From Faecalibacillus intestinalis (GTDB lineage Bacteria > Bacillota_I > Bacilli_A > Erysipelotrichales > Coprobacillaceae), in NCBI RefSeq assembly GCF_003024685.1, contig NZ_PYLQ01000025.1:1-38054 (forward strand): 38,054 bases of DNA, in the 5' to 3' direction. Both the position numbers and the translations under genes were made by a program. Within the stretch, counting starts at the first letter, position 1. Each line of letters starts with the position of its first letter. Below, piece after piece: positions 15,734 to 25,153 of the stretch. The notes under the pieces were generated by a model. That model made no database searches. It was given only the letters and a program-made list of their open reading frames with translations, and had not been told where the DNA came from.

Positions 15734-17264
15734 TATCTATTTTATGTATTTCATCTATTAAATCTTGAATTTCTTTTGGATAAGTTTCTAGTACTTTTTT
15801 ACCGAGTTCATAAATAAGATTATCTTTGTTTTTAGATGAACCAATATGATAAAAATCTTTGACTTCTTGACTACAAATTAAATTCTCTTGTCTTAATTGA
15901 TTAATTAAACAAAGACCTTCAATAGATTTAACACGACTTAAGGCTACGTATAGTTGACCGTTATCAAATGAATAGGGGATTAAATTGACTTGATCATAAG
16001 TTTGTCCTTGACTTTTATGCATTGTAATAGCATAAGCAAGCTTTAAAGGTATTTGATAAAAAGCACCTACTTTTTCTTTAGATAGTTGATGATCTTCAAT
16101 ATCTCCATCTTTCTTTTTAGACAAAACATAATTTTCTATAGCCCATTCATGATATCCAAAAGTAACTAATGTTTTATTTGTATCAAGCATAACTGTTACA
16201 CAATCATCTTCTAATTTATATACTTTTCCAAATGAACCATTTTGATATAAATCTTGTTCAGTATCATTAATTAGTACCATTACTCTAGCTCCTATTTTTA
16301 GATGAAGTTCATCTAAAGTAGGTTTATCAGAATTTTTAACATCTCCTACTATTCTAGAATGATAGACTTTAGCTTTATTGGGTAACTTAGAGAGTTTATC
16401 TTGATTGATTTGTTCTGCTTTTTTATTAGTAGCAGTTAAAATAATTCCATTTTCAAAAAGTTCTTTTTGACTATGAGTATTAAAATAACTTACACAAGAA
16501 TAGTCACCTATTCTTGCTTTATTAAGTTCATGAACAAATTCAGGATCCTTTTGTCTAATAACTTCTTTTAATTCAACTGTTTGAAAATCTAAATCTTTCC
16601 AATTTGTAGATTCAAAAGCGTAGCCTTTATGATAATGTTCATATATTTTTTCTAAAACTTCACGATCATTATCAGTAGTAACTGGAGGAAGTTGAAAGAA
16701 ATCACCAACTACAACTATTTGTTTACGAGATAAAGATTTTTCTTCTGCCTTAGTAATTGTTCTTACAACAAAATCAAAAAGATCAACACGACACATACTG
16801 ATTTCATCTATAATGATAATATCGCTTTCTTGTACAACTTGAGGTACTTTTTGGATATGTTTAATAACTTGTGGCTCAGGGGATACTTGAAAACATCTAT
16901 GAATAGTTACACCTTGGATATTAATAGCAGCAATACCTGTAGGAGCACAGACAATTACTTTTTTATTTTGTTTTTCCATTTCACTGATAAATAATTTTAA
17001 AACAAATGATTTACCTGTTCCTGCACCACCGGTTAAAAAGATATTTTTACCTGATATTAATTGGTTATAGGCATTATATTGATCTTTACTAAGTGATGGT
17101 TTATCTGTTTTTTGAGTATTTTCATTTAAATAGTTCCAAGCTTCTTCTTTAGAAGTAAAACTTTTAAATTGCGCATTTTTAAACTGATTTACTTCATTTT
17201 GACATTCTTCCCAAGTATTATAAATACCAGGATGTCTTCCTTTTTTTACAGCATAATATTTCAT
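15723..17264 (-). CDS. RNase H1 N-terminal domain fused to Pif1/RecD2-like DNA helicase
   Basis: 513 aa. Residues 1-47 (MKYYAVKKGRHPGIYNTWEE ... FTSKEEAWNYL) are the hybrid/dsRNA-binding domain found at the N-terminus of RNase H1. Then a superfamily 1 helicase: Walker A FLTGGAGTGKSF (79-86 core), Walker B IIIDEISM, motif III VVVGDFFQLPPV, and C-terminal MHKSQGQTYDQV and YVALSRVKSIEGL. It probably unwinds DNA or RNA-DNA hybrids. I chose the ATG at 17264 because AAGGAG lies 8 bases before it. An upstream in-frame start at 17351 has no SD and would extend into the fucO promoter region. Divergent from fucO. Confidence 0.82.
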   Translation of the reverse strand: MKYYAVKKGRHPGIYNTWEECQNEVNQFKNAQFKSFTSKEEAWNYLNENTQKTDKPSLSKDQYNAYNQLISGKNIFLTGGAGTGKSFVLKLFISEMEKQNKKVIVCAPTGIAAINIQGVTIHRCFQVSPEPQVIKHIQKVPQVVQESDIIIIDEISMCRVDLFDFVVRTITKAEEKSLSRKQIVVVGDFFQLPPVTTDNDREVLEKIYEHYHKGYAFESTNWKDLDFQTVELKEVIRQKDPEFVHELNKARIGDYSCVSYFNTHSQKELFENGIILTATNKKAEQINQDKLSKLPNKAKVYHSRIVGDVKNSDKPTLDELHLKIGARVMVLINDTEQDLYQNGSFGKVYKLEDDCVTVMLDTNKTLVTFGYHEWAIENYVLSKKKDGDIEDHQLSKEKVGAFYQIPLKLAYAITMHKSQGQTYDQVNLIPYSFDNGQLYVALSRVKSIEGLCLINQLRQENLICSQEVKDFYHIGSSKNKDNLIYELGKKVLETYPKEIQDLIDEIHKIDRKG

Positions 17265-17334
17265 GATATCACTCCTTGTTTCTATTATGACATATTTATA
17301 GCTTTTTGTAATGGGATAAAAATGATATAAAACT

Positions 17335-17395
17335 TGTGAAATGTTACACATAGCCTTATGTGTAACTTGTTTTTATTTTCACATGATACTAAAAT
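17335..17395 (+). promoter_or_regulatory. fucO promoter with upstream palindromes (possible Rex site)
   Basis: TTGTTT (17367-17372), 17 bp, TAAAAT (17390-17395) form the promoter. Just upstream, GTTACACATA (17343-17352) / TATGTGTAAC (17357-17366) is a perfect inverted repeat. Overlapping it, TTGTGAAATGTTACACAT (17335-17352) resembles the Rex operator TTGTGAA-N4-TTCACAA. NADH-sensing control would suit an NADH-dependent reductase. The Rex assignment is tentative. Confidence 0.45.
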
Positions 17396-17425
17396 ATGTG
17401 TAGTTAGAAAAGAGGAGATTTAATT

Positions 17426-18571
17426 ATGGCAAACAGATTTGTATTAAATGAAACAAGTTATCATGGAAAAGGAGCAATTGAATCAATTCCTGAAGAAGCA
17501 AAAGCAAGAGGATTCAAAAAAGCTTTAGTATGTTCAGATCCAGACTTAGTAAAATTTGGAGTAACAGCAAAAGTTACTGATTTATTAGATAAAGCAGGAT
17601 TAGCTTATGAACTATATTCTAATATCAAACCGAATCCAACAATTGAAAATGTTCAACAAGGTGTTAAAGCATTACATGATGCTGGAGCAGATTATATGAT
17701 TGCTATTGGTGGTGGTTCATCAATGGATACAGCAAAAGCAGTAGGTATTATTGATAAAAACCCTGAATTTGCTGATGTAAGAAGCTTAGAAGGTGTTGCA
17801 CCAACTAAAAATCCTTGTACACCAATTTTCGCTGTTCCTACAACAGCTGGTACTGCTGCTGAAGTAACAATCAACTATGTAATCACAGATGTTGAAAAAG
17901 ATCGTAAAATGGTATGTGTAGACGTACATGATATTCCAGTTGTAGCATTCGTTGACCCAGATATGATGTCATCAATGCCAAAAGGATTAACTGCTGCTAC
18001 AGGTATGGATGCCTTAACTCATGCTATCGAAGGTTATATTACTAAAGGTGCTTGGGAAATGTCAGATATGTTCCATATCAAAGCTATTGAAATTATTTCT
18101 AAATCATTAAGAGGTGCAGTAGAAAATACTCCTGAAGGTAGAGAAGGTATGGCTTTAGGTCAATATGTTGCAGGTATGGGATTCTCTAACGTAGGTTTAG
18201 GATTAGTTCACTCAATGGCTCATCCACTTGGAGCTTTATATGATACACCTCATGGTGTTGCTAATGCTATCATCTTACCAACAGTTATGGAATATAATGC
18301 ACCATATACTGGTGAAAAATATAAAGACATTGCAGAAGCAATGGGTGTAGATACTACTGGTATGTCTCAAGAAGAATATCGTAAAGCAGCTGTAGATGCA
18401 GTTAAACAATTATCTAAAGATGTTGGTATTCCAGCTGACTTAAAAGAAATCGTTAAAGAAGAAGATTTACAATTCTTAAGTGAATCTGCTTTAGCTGATG
18501 CTTGCTGTCCAGGTAATCCAAGAGATACAAGTGTAGAAGAAATCAAAGAATTATATAAATCATTATTATAA
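17426..18571 (+). CDS. fucO: Lactaldehyde reductase / 1,2-propanediol oxidoreductase (iron-dependent alcohol dehydrogenase)
   Basis: 381 aa, group III Fe-dependent alcohol dehydrogenase. The sequence follows E. coli FucO throughout: MANRFVLNETSYHGKGA, GADYMIAIGGGSSMDTAKA (NAD site), VPTTAGTAAEVTINYVITD, TGMDALTHAIEGYITKGAW and YVAGMGFSNVGLGLVHSMAH. Metal ligands are Asp195, His199, His262 and His276. It reduces lactaldehyde to 1,2-propanediol with NADH during anaerobic use of fucose or rhamnose, or acts on similar aldehydes. No fucose genes adjoin it, so it is a single-gene unit between its own promoter and terminator. SD AGAGGAG. Confidence 0.92.
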   Translation: MANRFVLNETSYHGKGAIESIPEEAKARGFKKALVCSDPDLVKFGVTAKVTDLLDKAGLAYELYSNIKPNPTIENVQQGVKALHDAGADYMIAIGGGSSMDTAKAVGIIDKNPEFADVRSLEGVAPTKNPCTPIFAVPTTAGTAAEVTINYVITDVEKDRKMVCVDVHDIPVVAFVDPDMMSSMPKGLTAATGMDALTHAIEGYITKGAWEMSDMFHIKAIEIISKSLRGAVENTPEGREGMALGQYVAGMGFSNVGLGLVHSMAHPLGALYDTPHGVANAIILPTVMEYNAPYTGEKYKDIAEAMGVDTTGMSQEEYRKAAVDAVKQLSKDVGIPADLKEIVKEEDLQFLSESALADACCPGNPRDTSVEEIKELYKSLL

Positions 18572-18578
18572 TAATAAG

Positions 18579-18605
18579 ACAGTCCTCAATGAGGGCTGTT
18601 TTTTT
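18579..18605 (+). terminator. fucO terminator
   Basis: ACAGTCCTC / GAGGGCTGT stem (one G-T pair), 3-base loop, then T6. Confidence 0.9.
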
Positions 18606-18656
18606 GTTTTAAAATGTAAAAAAAAAGAGAATTTTGTTATTAATTTCACAATAAAG

Positions 18657-18684
18657 TTGACTTTTTATGAGGTTTCAATATAAT
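18657..18684 (+). promoter_or_regulatory. Promoter of the NSS transporter
   Basis: TTGACT (18657-18662), 16 bp, TATAAT (18679-18684). Confidence 0.75.
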
Positions 18685-18713
18685 TTTTTTATATGTTAAA
18701 AAGGGGAAATTCG

Positions 18714-20069
18714 ATGGAAACAAATAAAAAATCAAGTTTTTCAGGCCGTTTAGGATATGTTATGGCGGCTGCTGGCTCAGCTGTTGGATTAGGAAACATT
18801 TGGCGTTTTCCATATCTTGCGGCTAAATATGGTGGAGGTACTTTTTTATTTACTTACATTATTTTAGCGTTTACAGTTGGTTTTGCTTTACTTGTAAGTG
18901 AAACAGCATTAGGAAGAAAGACCGGAAACAATCCAATCAAAGCATATAAAATCTTAGGAGCAAAAAAATTAAAGATTGGTGGTTGGTTGAATTCAATTAT
19001 TCCAATGTTGATAATTCCTTATTACTGTGTTGTTGGTGGTTGGGTATGTAAATACTTATTTGAATATTTAAGAGGATCAAGTCAAATCTTGACACAAGAT
19101 ACCTATTTTTCAAATTTTATTGCTAATCCAATTAGTCCAGCTTTTTGGTTAGTTGTTTTTGCAGTATTAACTTTTATTGTGGTTATTAAAGGGGTAGAAA
19201 AAGGAATAGAAAAGGTAAGTAAGATTTTAATGCCTATTTTAGTAGTAATAGCTATTTTTATTTCAATCTATGGTTTAATGACACCAGGAGCAATTGAAGG
19301 TTTGAAGTATTATATTATTCCTGATTTTTCAAGGTTTAGTATTATGACAGTTATTTCAGCAATGGGACAAATGTTTTATTCTTTATCAATTGGAATGGGT
19401 ATTTTATTTACATATGGTTCTTATATGAAAAAAGATGTTGATATGGAAAAAGCAATTTCTCAAGTAGAAATTATGGACACTTTAATTGCTTTTTTAGCGG
19501 GGTTAATGATTATTCCTGCAGTCTTTGCATTTTCAGGAAAAGATAGTTTAAATGCTGGAGCGTCTTTAATGTTTATTACAATGCCTAAAGTTTTTAATTC
19601 ATTAAAATTAGGTGGATTTATAGGTGGGGTATTCTTTTTACTTGTCTTATTTGCTGCTTTAACTTCAGCTATTTCTTTAATGGAATGTTCTTGTGCAACA
19701 TTGATGGAACAATTCCATATTTCTAGAAAAAAAGCAGCTTTAGCAATGATTATTGAAATGTTAGCTTTAGGAATTCCTATTTCACTTGGCTATGGTGTTT
19801 TAGGATGGATTCAACCATTAGGAATGACTTTATTAGATTTCTTTGATTTTGTCACAAATTCATGTATGATGCCAATTTCAGCGTTATGTACAGTTTTATT
19901 AATTATTTTTGTAACAAAATTAAAAACAATTTCAAATGAAATTAAAATATCATCTGCTTTTAAAAGAGAAAAAGTCTATAATATTGTGATGAAATATATT
20001 TGTATTCCAACATTATTAATTATTTTATTAAGTTATATTTTATCAACATTTGGAATTATTACGTTATAA
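18714..20069 (+). CDS. Sodium-dependent transporter, NSS/SNF family
   Basis: 451 aa, about 11-12 membrane helices. The first helix carries the NSS hallmark GSAVGLGNIWRFPYLAAKYG, which builds the Na+ and substrate sites; further family features are LLVSETALGRKTG, PYYCVVGGWVCKYL and MGQMFYSLSIGMGILFTYGS. It is a bacterial LeuT/Tyt1/MhsT-like symporter that should import an amino acid with Na+; the substrate is not readable. I start it at 18714, seven bases after AAGGGG; the in-frame ATG at 18693 has no SD. Monocistronic, with promoter and terminator. Confidence 0.88.
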   Translation: METNKKSSFSGRLGYVMAAAGSAVGLGNIWRFPYLAAKYGGGTFLFTYIILAFTVGFALLVSETALGRKTGNNPIKAYKILGAKKLKIGGWLNSIIPMLIIPYYCVVGGWVCKYLFEYLRGSSQILTQDTYFSNFIANPISPAFWLVVFAVLTFIVVIKGVEKGIEKVSKILMPILVVIAIFISIYGLMTPGAIEGLKYYIIPDFSRFSIMTVISAMGQMFYSLSIGMGILFTYGSYMKKDVDMEKAISQVEIMDTLIAFLAGLMIIPAVFAFSGKDSLNAGASLMFITMPKVFNSLKLGGFIGGVFFLLVLFAALTSAISLMECSCATLMEQFHISRKKAALAMIIEMLALGIPISLGYGVLGWIQPLGMTLLDFFDFVTNSCMMPISALCTVLLIIFVTKLKTISNEIKISSAFKREKVYNIVMKYICIPTLLIILLSYILSTFGIITL

Positions 20070-20096
20070 AAAAGCTTTTTTAAGCTTTTTTCTTTT
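20068..20096 (+). terminator. Terminator of the NSS transporter
   Basis: AAAAAAGCTT / AAGCTTTTTT with TTTT loop, followed by CTTTTT; overlaps the stop codon. Confidence 0.8.
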
Positions 20097-20100
20097 TGGA

Positions 20101-20122
20101 CATAAAAAAGACATTTTTTATG
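20101..20122. repeat. 9-bp perfect inverted repeat upstream of rodZ
   Basis: CATAAAAAA / TTTTTTATG around GACA, ten bases after the transporter terminator. It may be a second-strand terminator or a binding site; nothing decides it. Confidence 0.4.
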
Positions 20123-20158
20123 TATATAATATATTAGAAATAAAATGAGCTTTTGTAT

Positions 20159-20186
20159 TTGTCAAATAAAACATTTGTGCTATAAT
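20159..20186 (+). promoter_or_regulatory. Promoter of the rodZ-pgsA-cinA operon
   Basis: TTGTCA (20159-20164), 16 bp, TATAAT (20181-20186), 43 bases before the rodZ start. Confidence 0.75.
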
Positions 20187-20228
20187 TTATTTGTTTAATT
20201 ATGCCTAAGTGTAAAGGAGGATGTCTTT

Positions 20229-21215
20229 ATGGACAAAATAAGCGAAAAGATAAAAGCAGCCCGCATTGCCAAAGGCGTTACAATAGAGGAAGTCGCAGAA
20301 GCAACATTGTTATCTGTTAATATCATTAAAGATATAGAAGACGGTGCTTTTGAACGATTTGTTGGAGACGAGCTTTATGTAAAAATGTATCTTAAGAAAA
20401 TAGCAAGATACTTAGAAATAGATGAGACGATTGCTGATGATTATTATGCAATTACGAGAGAAATTAAAAAGGCTGATTTAAAAGATTTAGAAAATAAAAA
20501 AGAAGATATAGGATCTGTTACTTTTGTAGATAAAGTAAAAAATATTCAACCAACTAAAAAACAACCGACAAGAAAGGGAGTTTATGAAGATCACTATATC
20601 TTAAGATATGTTAAATATGCAATTGTCATTATTATTGTCATTGCTATTATTATTGTACTTGGATATTCATTTGTCTTTACGAAATCAAATGATTCATCAT
20701 TTAAAAATAGTAATACATCTAAAACAGAAACAAGTGAAACTTTAAAGAAGAAAACAACAGAAACAGATAAAAAGAAAACAACAAAATCTGATACAACAAA
20801 AAAAGATGAACAAACATCTACTGAAATAACTTTTACTAAAAATGCAGATGGTGATTATAGTTTTAAATTACCTGATGGATATGATCAAGAAACTTTTAAA
20901 TTAAAAGTAGATTTTACTTTTGCGACAAGAGTTGATTTACATGTCAATGGAGATCCAAACAGTTATCAAACAGATACATTTAAACGAGGAGTTTATAGCG
21001 GTAGTCTTGCTCCTTCAATGTCTGATGCTTTAAAAGATGATTCTGCATGTGAAAGCGTTGAGTTAGAATTTAATGTAAATGATTTCCAATATTTGGAATT
21101 TTCATATAGTTGGAACATAGGACATCGTTATTATATTAATGATCAAAAACTCCCACTAGAGGAAAGTGATCATAATAACACAATTAAAACATTTAAATTA
21201 ACGATGGTCAAATAA
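20229..21215 (+). CDS. rodZ: RodZ-like cell shape protein
   Basis: 328 aa bitopic membrane protein. Residues 1-80 form a Cro-type helix-turn-helix (KIKAARIAKGVTIEEVAEAT ... LYVKMYLKKIARYLEID), which in RodZ binds MreB. One membrane helix at about 131-151 (AIVIIIVIAIIIVLGY), then a Thr/Lys/Ser-rich linker (about 158-195) and an outer beta domain of DUF4115 type ending FKLTMVK. It anchors the MreB elongation machinery. The gene corresponds to ymfM of Bacillus and overlaps pgsA by one base. SD AAAGGAGG. Confidence 0.85.
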   Translation: MDKISEKIKAARIAKGVTIEEVAEATLLSVNIIKDIEDGAFERFVGDELYVKMYLKKIARYLEIDETIADDYYAITREIKKADLKDLENKKEDIGSVTFVDKVKNIQPTKKQPTRKGVYEDHYILRYVKYAIVIIIVIAIIIVLGYSFVFTKSNDSSFKNSNTSKTETSETLKKKTTETDKKKTTKSDTTKKDEQTSTEITFTKNADGDYSFKLPDGYDQETFKLKVDFTFATRVDLHVNGDPNSYQTDTFKRGVYSGSLAPSMSDALKDDSACESVELEFNVNDFQYLEFSYSWNIGHRYYINDQKLPLEESDHNNTIKTFKLTMVK

Positions 21216-21808
21216 TGAATTTACCTAATAAATTAACGATTACAAGAATAATCCTTGTTCCAATTCTTATTCTTATTTATATGTTTCCTTATGCAACGTT
21301 TGGAATCAATGTACCTATGTATCATATTTTGAATGCTGATATTTCACTTGTTAATATTGTTATCTTTATTATTTTTGCAGTTGCTTCGTTAACTGATTAT
21401 TTTGATGGACAAATTGCGAGAAAATCTAAATTAATTACAACTTTTGGTAAGTTTGCTGATCCGATTGCAGATAAACTATTAATTAATACGATTTTTCTTC
21501 TACTAGCAAGTGATGGGACAATTTCTATCATTATTCCTATTATTATGATTTCTAGGGATACGATCGTAGATGCCATTCGTTTGGTGGCTGCCAATAAACA
21601 AGTTGTTATTGCAGCAAAATATTTAGGAAAATTAAAAACTGTGACACAAATGATCAGTGTGATATTCTTATTATTAAATGATTTTCCTTTTTCAATCATT
21701 CATTTACCAATTGGTCAAATAAGTGTATGGATTTCTTGCGTGATTTCAATAGTAAGTGGTATTGATTATTTTATGGATAGTAAAGATATGTTAACGGAGT
21801 CAATGTAA
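21215..21808 (+). CDS. pgsA: CDP-diacylglycerol--glycerol-3-phosphate 3-phosphatidyltransferase
   Basis: 197 aa, several membrane helices, first step of phosphatidylglycerol synthesis. The CDP-alcohol phosphotransferase motif is complete: Asp64-Gly65-x2-Ala68-Arg69-x8-Gly78-x3-Asp82-x3-Asp86 (DGQIARKSKLITTFGKFADP then IAD). It starts in the TAATG overlap with rodZ and ends in a TAATG overlap with the cinA-like gene, so the three are translationally coupled. Confidence 0.93.
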   Translation: MNLPNKLTITRIILVPILILIYMFPYATFGINVPMYHILNADISLVNIVIFIIFAVASLTDYFDGQIARKSKLITTFGKFADPIADKLLINTIFLLLASDGTISIIIPIIMISRDTIVDAIRLVAANKQVVIAAKYLGKLKTVTQMISVIFLLLNDFPFSIIHLPIGQISVWISCVISIVSGIDYFMDSKDMLTESM

Positions 21809-22266
21809 TGAATGAACTTGCTGAATTATTAATAAAAAATAATATTTCTATTGGAACTGTAGAAAGTTTTACAGTAGGAAATTTTGCGACAATGCTAGGA
21901 AATATTCCTGGCATTTCTAAGGTTTATAAGGGTTCTTTAGTCACTTATCAAAGTGAGACGAAAGAAAGGCTTTTAGGAATTGAACATCCATTGATTGAAA
22001 AGTACGGTGTTGTTTCTAAAGAAATTGCTACTTTAATGTGTGTTAATGGTAAAAGTATTTTAGATGTTGATCTATGTATTTCTTTTACAGGAAATGCTGG
22101 ACCGGATGCAATGGAAGGAAAACCAGTAGGAGAAGTCTATATTGGTATTGCTTATGAAGATGTTGTTGTTTATAAATTGAATTTAGAAGGTAGTCGAAAA
22201 GAGATTGCTTTAAAGGCAATAGATTTTGCTCAAAAGAAAATAATTGAAAAAATTTTAAAAAAATAA
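21808..22266 (+). CDS. CinA C-terminal domain protein (nicotinamide-nucleotide amidohydrolase family)
   Basis: 152 aa, only the amidohydrolase half of CinA; the N-terminal MoCF/pyrophosphatase half of the usual ~410-aa protein is absent, as in PncC/YgaD-type single-domain forms. Motifs: GTVESFTVGNF with Ser20, GSLVTYQSETKERLLGI with Tyr47 and Lys52, ISFTGNAGPDA and KPVGEVYIGI. The usual ESCTGG reads ESFTVG here, while the Ser/Tyr/Lys set remains. The enzyme would deamidate nicotinamide mononucleotide in NAD recycling. The position between pgsA and recA is the conserved Firmicute place for cinA. Confidence 0.8.
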   Translation: MNELAELLIKNNISIGTVESFTVGNFATMLGNIPGISKVYKGSLVTYQSETKERLLGIEHPLIEKYGVVSKEIATLMCVNGKSILDVDLCISFTGNAGPDAMEGKPVGEVYIGIAYEDVVVYKLNLEGSRKEIALKAIDFAQKKIIEKILKK

Positions 22267-22314
22267 AAGAAAAAATGAAAAATAAAGCATATATAGGAAT
22301 AGGAGGTATTATTT

Positions 22315-23346
22315 ATGGCTGGAAAAAAAGAAGTAGAAACAAAAGATGCTAAAAAAGCACAAGCATTGAATGATGCAATCAAACAAATTGAAAAGCAATT
22401 TGGAAAAGGTTCTGTTATGAAGCTTGGAGATCGTGCAGCTGTTGATGTGGCTGTTATTCCAACAGGTTCTTTAACACTTGACATGGCTTTAGGAATAGGT
22501 GGTTATCCTAAAGGAAGAATTATTGAAATTTATGGTCCAGAATCAAGTGGTAAAACAACGCTTACATTGCATGCAATTGCTGAAGTACAGAAACAAGGTG
22601 GTACAGCTGCATTTATTGATGCCGAACATGCCATTGATCCTGTTTATGCTAAAAATCTAGGAGTTAATATTGATGAATTGATTCTTTCGCAACCAGATAG
22701 TGGTGAACAAGGTTTAGAAATAGCTGAAACACTCGTACGTTCTGGAGCTATTGACTTAGTAGTTGTTGACTCTGTTGCTGCACTTGTTCCTCAAGTGGAA
22801 TTAGATGGCGAAATGGCTGATCAACAAATGGGATTACAAGCAAGATTGATGTCTAAAGCTTTACGTAAACTTTCAGGGGTTATGAATAAAACAGATTGTA
22901 CAATTATTTTCATTAACCAATTACGTGAAAAAATTGGAGTTATGTTTGGAAATCCAGAAACGACTACTGGAGGAAGAGCTTTAAAATTCTATTCTTCTGT
23001 GCGAGTAGAAATCAGAAGAAGTGAAGCAATTAAAAATGGTACGGAAATTGTTGGGAATAAAGTCAATATCAAAGTTGTTAAAAATAAAGTGGCACCACCA
23101 TTTAAATCAACACAAGTTGATATTATTTATGGTAAAGGTATTTCAAGAGATGGTGAAGTCTTGGATTTAGCAGTTGATAAAGATATTGTTGATAAATCCG
23201 GTGCTTGGTATGCTTATAAGGGTGAAAAGATTGGACAAGGACGCGAAAATGCAAAACGATATCTTGTTGAACATCCTGATATAATGAATGAAATTACGGA
23301 AGCAATTAAAGCTTCATTAATGCCTGTAGAAGAAGAGGAATTGTAA
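22315..23346 (+). CDS. recA: Recombinase RecA
   Basis: 343 aa. Walker A GPESSGKT at 74-81, Walker [12 protein letters not shown]2/ATP-linked motifs [11 protein letters not shown] and [18 protein letters not shown]. It forms the nucleoprotein filament for strand exchange and triggers LexA cleavage. SD GGAGG eight bases before the ATG. No clear LexA (Cheo) box is visible in the 48-base gap after the cinA-like gene, so it may be cotranscribed from upstream. Confidence 0.98.
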   Translation: MAGKKEVETKDAKKAQALNDAIKQIEKQFGKGSVMKLGDRAAVDVAVIPTGSLTLDMALGIGGYPKGRIIEIYGPESSGKTTLTLHAIAEVQKQGGTAAFIDAEHAIDPVYAKNLGVNIDELILSQPDSGEQGLEIAETLVRSGAIDLVVVDSVAALVPQVELDGEMADQQMGLQARLMSKALRKLSGVMNKTDCTIIFINQLREKIGVMFGNPETTTGGRALKFYSSVRVEIRRSEAIKNGTEIVGNKVNIKVVKNKVAPPFKSTQVDIIYGKGISRDGEVLDLAVDKDIVDKSGAWYAYKGEKIGQGRENAKRYLVEHPDIMNEITEAIKASLMPVEEEEL

Positions 23347-23360
23347 AAATTCCTCTTTTT
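23335..23360 (+). terminator. recA terminator
   Basis: GAGGAATT / AATTCCTC stem overlapping the stop codon, then TTTTT. Confidence 0.88.
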
Positions 23361-23369
23361 AACTTGTTA

Positions 23370-23398
23370 TTGTCAAAATAAGCAATTTGACATATAAT
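23370..23398 (+). promoter_or_regulatory. rny promoter
   Basis: TTGTCA (23370-23375), 17 bp, TATAAT (23393-23398), giving a leader of about 130 bases. Confidence 0.8.
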
Positions 23399-23478
23399 AT
23401 ACTTGTGCGCAAAACACGTTTAATAAACATAGTAAAGACTATGTAAATATTAATTATTATAACCGAAACAACCGGTGA

Positions 23479-23498
23479 ATGATTGAATAATCAATCAT
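23479..23498 (+). other. Hairpin in the rny leader
   Basis: ATGATTGA (23479-23486) / TCAATCAT (23491-23498), loop ATAA, ending 22 bases before the SD. RNase Y leaders could be self-regulated through structure, but that is inference. Confidence 0.4.
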
Positions 23499-23532
23499 AA
23501 AAAATGTGCATAGAGAAAATGGAGGGTGGAAT

Positions 23533-25089
23533 ATGCCAGGTTTAAATATTGCCACTATTTTATCCTATGTTCTAGCTGTCGCTGTTGGGGTTCTTATTTA
23601 TTTTGTATATGCAAAACTAAATATTTCAAAAGCTAATGTCAGTGCTCAAAAGATTATTGATGATGCAACGAGTAAAGCTGATAATCTAGTTAAAGAAGCT
23701 ATTTTAGATGCTAAAACTCAAGCTTATGAATTAAAATTAGAAGCAGAAAAAGAAATTAAAGAACAAAAACAAGAAATTACTGAACTTGAAAATAATCTTT
23801 CAGAACGTGAAAAAGGTATTGAACGAAGAGATATTGCTGTTCAAGGTAAAGAAGACGTTCTTGAACAAAGAATTAAACAATTAGATATTAAAGAAGCTGG
23901 AATAGATAAATTAGAGGCTGAATTAAAAGATAAAATTGATTCTAAAGTTGTTGAATTAGAAAAAGTTGCCGCTATGTCAGCAAGAGAAGCTAAGGAAGAA
24001 TTGTTCAAACAAGTTGAACAACAAATTTCATTAGAAATGTCTGCTTACATAAAGGAACAAGAAGAAGAAGCTAAAAGCAAAGCTGCTGATATGTCTAGAG
24101 ACATTATTGCCAATGCAATTAATCGATATGCTCAAGAGGAAGTTACTGAAAGAACAGTAACTGTTGTTGATCTTCCAAGTGAAGAAATGAAAGGGCGTAT
24201 TATTGGACGTGAAGGTCGTAATATTAAAGCAATCGAACAAGCAACAGGTGCAGATTTAATTATTGATGATACACCTGAAGCAATTACGATTTCTTGCTTT
24301 GATCCAGTAAGAAGAGAAGTTGCTCGTTTATCGTTAGAAACTTTAATTAGAGATGGACGTATTCAACCAGGAAGAATCGAAGAAGTTGTTGATAAAACAA
24401 GAAAAGAATTAGATGAAGTTATTCGTAAAACTGGAGAAAATGCAATTTTTGAATTAGGTATTTCTCGTATTGATAAAGAAATTGTTAAACAAATTGGTAA
24501 ATTAAAATATCGTACAAGCTATGGTCAAAATGCGCTTCAACATTCATTAGAAGTTGCACATTTAGCAGGAATTATGGCTGCTGAATTAGGATTAAATCAA
24601 CAATTAGCTAAACGTGCAGGTCTATTACATGATATTGGTAAAGCAATGGATCATGAAATGGAAGGAAGCCATGTTGAATTAGGTGCAAAATTCGCGAAAA
24701 AACATGGAGAACATTCAACTGTTATTAATGCAATTGCTTCACATCATGGGGATGTACCAGCGACAAGTGTTATTTCTATTTTAGTAGCTGCTGCTGATAC
24801 ATTATCAGCTGCTAGACCAGGAAGTCGAAGTGAAACAATTGAAAATTATATTCAAAGACTTGAAAAACTTGAAGAAATGGCTAAAAGCTTTGATGGTGTC
24901 GATCGTGTCTATGCAATTCAAGCAGGACGTGAAATTCGTATCGTTGTAAAACCTGATAAAGTGGATGATCTAGCAAGTCATAAGATTGCACGTGATATTA
25001 AGACAAAGATTGAAGAAGAATTAACTTATCCAGGACATATTAAAGTTACTGTTATAAGAGAAATTCGTGCGAGTGAAATTGCAAAATAA
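23533..25089 (+). CDS. rny: Ribonuclease Y
   Basis: 518 aa endoribonuclease that starts mRNA decay at the membrane. N-terminal membrane helix ([20 protein letters not shown]), long Glu/Lys-rich coiled coil to about 205, KH domain with GRIIGREG at 221-228, then the HD domain with [10 protein letters not shown] and [10 protein letters not shown] (His366-Asp367). Length matches the family. The ATG at 23533 has a strong SD (GGAGGG at 23521-23526) and fits the family start [10 protein letters not shown]; an in-frame start at 23506 lacks an SD. ymdB follows, as in Bacillus. Confidence 0.96.
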   Translation: MPGLNIATILSYVLAVAVGVLIYFVYAKLNISKANVSAQKIIDDATSKADNLVKEAILDAKTQAYELKLEAEKEIKEQKQEITELENNLSEREKGIERRDIAVQGKEDVLEQRIKQLDIKEAGIDKLEAELKDKIDSKVVELEKVAAMSAREAKEELFKQVEQQISLEMSAYIKEQEEEAKSKAADMSRDIIANAINRYAQEEVTERTVTVVDLPSEEMKGRIIGREGRNIKAIEQATGADLIIDDTPEAITISCFDPVRREVARLSLETLIRDGRIQPGRIEEVVDKTRKELDEVIRKTGENAIFELGISRIDKEIVKQIGKLKYRTSYGQNALQHSLEVAHLAGIMAAELGLNQQLAKRAGLLHDIGKAMDHEMEGSHVELGAKFAKKHGEHSTVINAIASHHGDVPATSVISILVAAADTLSAARPGSRSETIENYIQRLEKLEEMAKSFDGVDRVYAIQAGREIRIVVKPDKVDDLASHKIARDIKTKIEEELTYPGHIKVTVIREIRASEIAK

Positions 25090-25117
25090 AAGGGAAATCA
25101 ATTCCCTTTTTTTTTAT
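25090..25117 (+). terminator. rny terminator
   Basis: AAGGGAA / TTCCCTT with 5-base loop and a run of ten T. Confidence 0.92.
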
Positions 25118-25153
25118 ATATGTTAAAATATCTTTACGAAATGAGGAAAGAAA

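Noticed and set aside
17265-17351. Extended N-terminus of the helicase
   Set aside because: The added residues have no SD and run into the fucO regulatory palindrome; the RNase H1 domain begins at the ATG at 17264.
23506-23532. Upstream start for rny
   Set aside because: No SD before it; the next ATG has GGAGGG at proper spacing and matches the family N-terminus.
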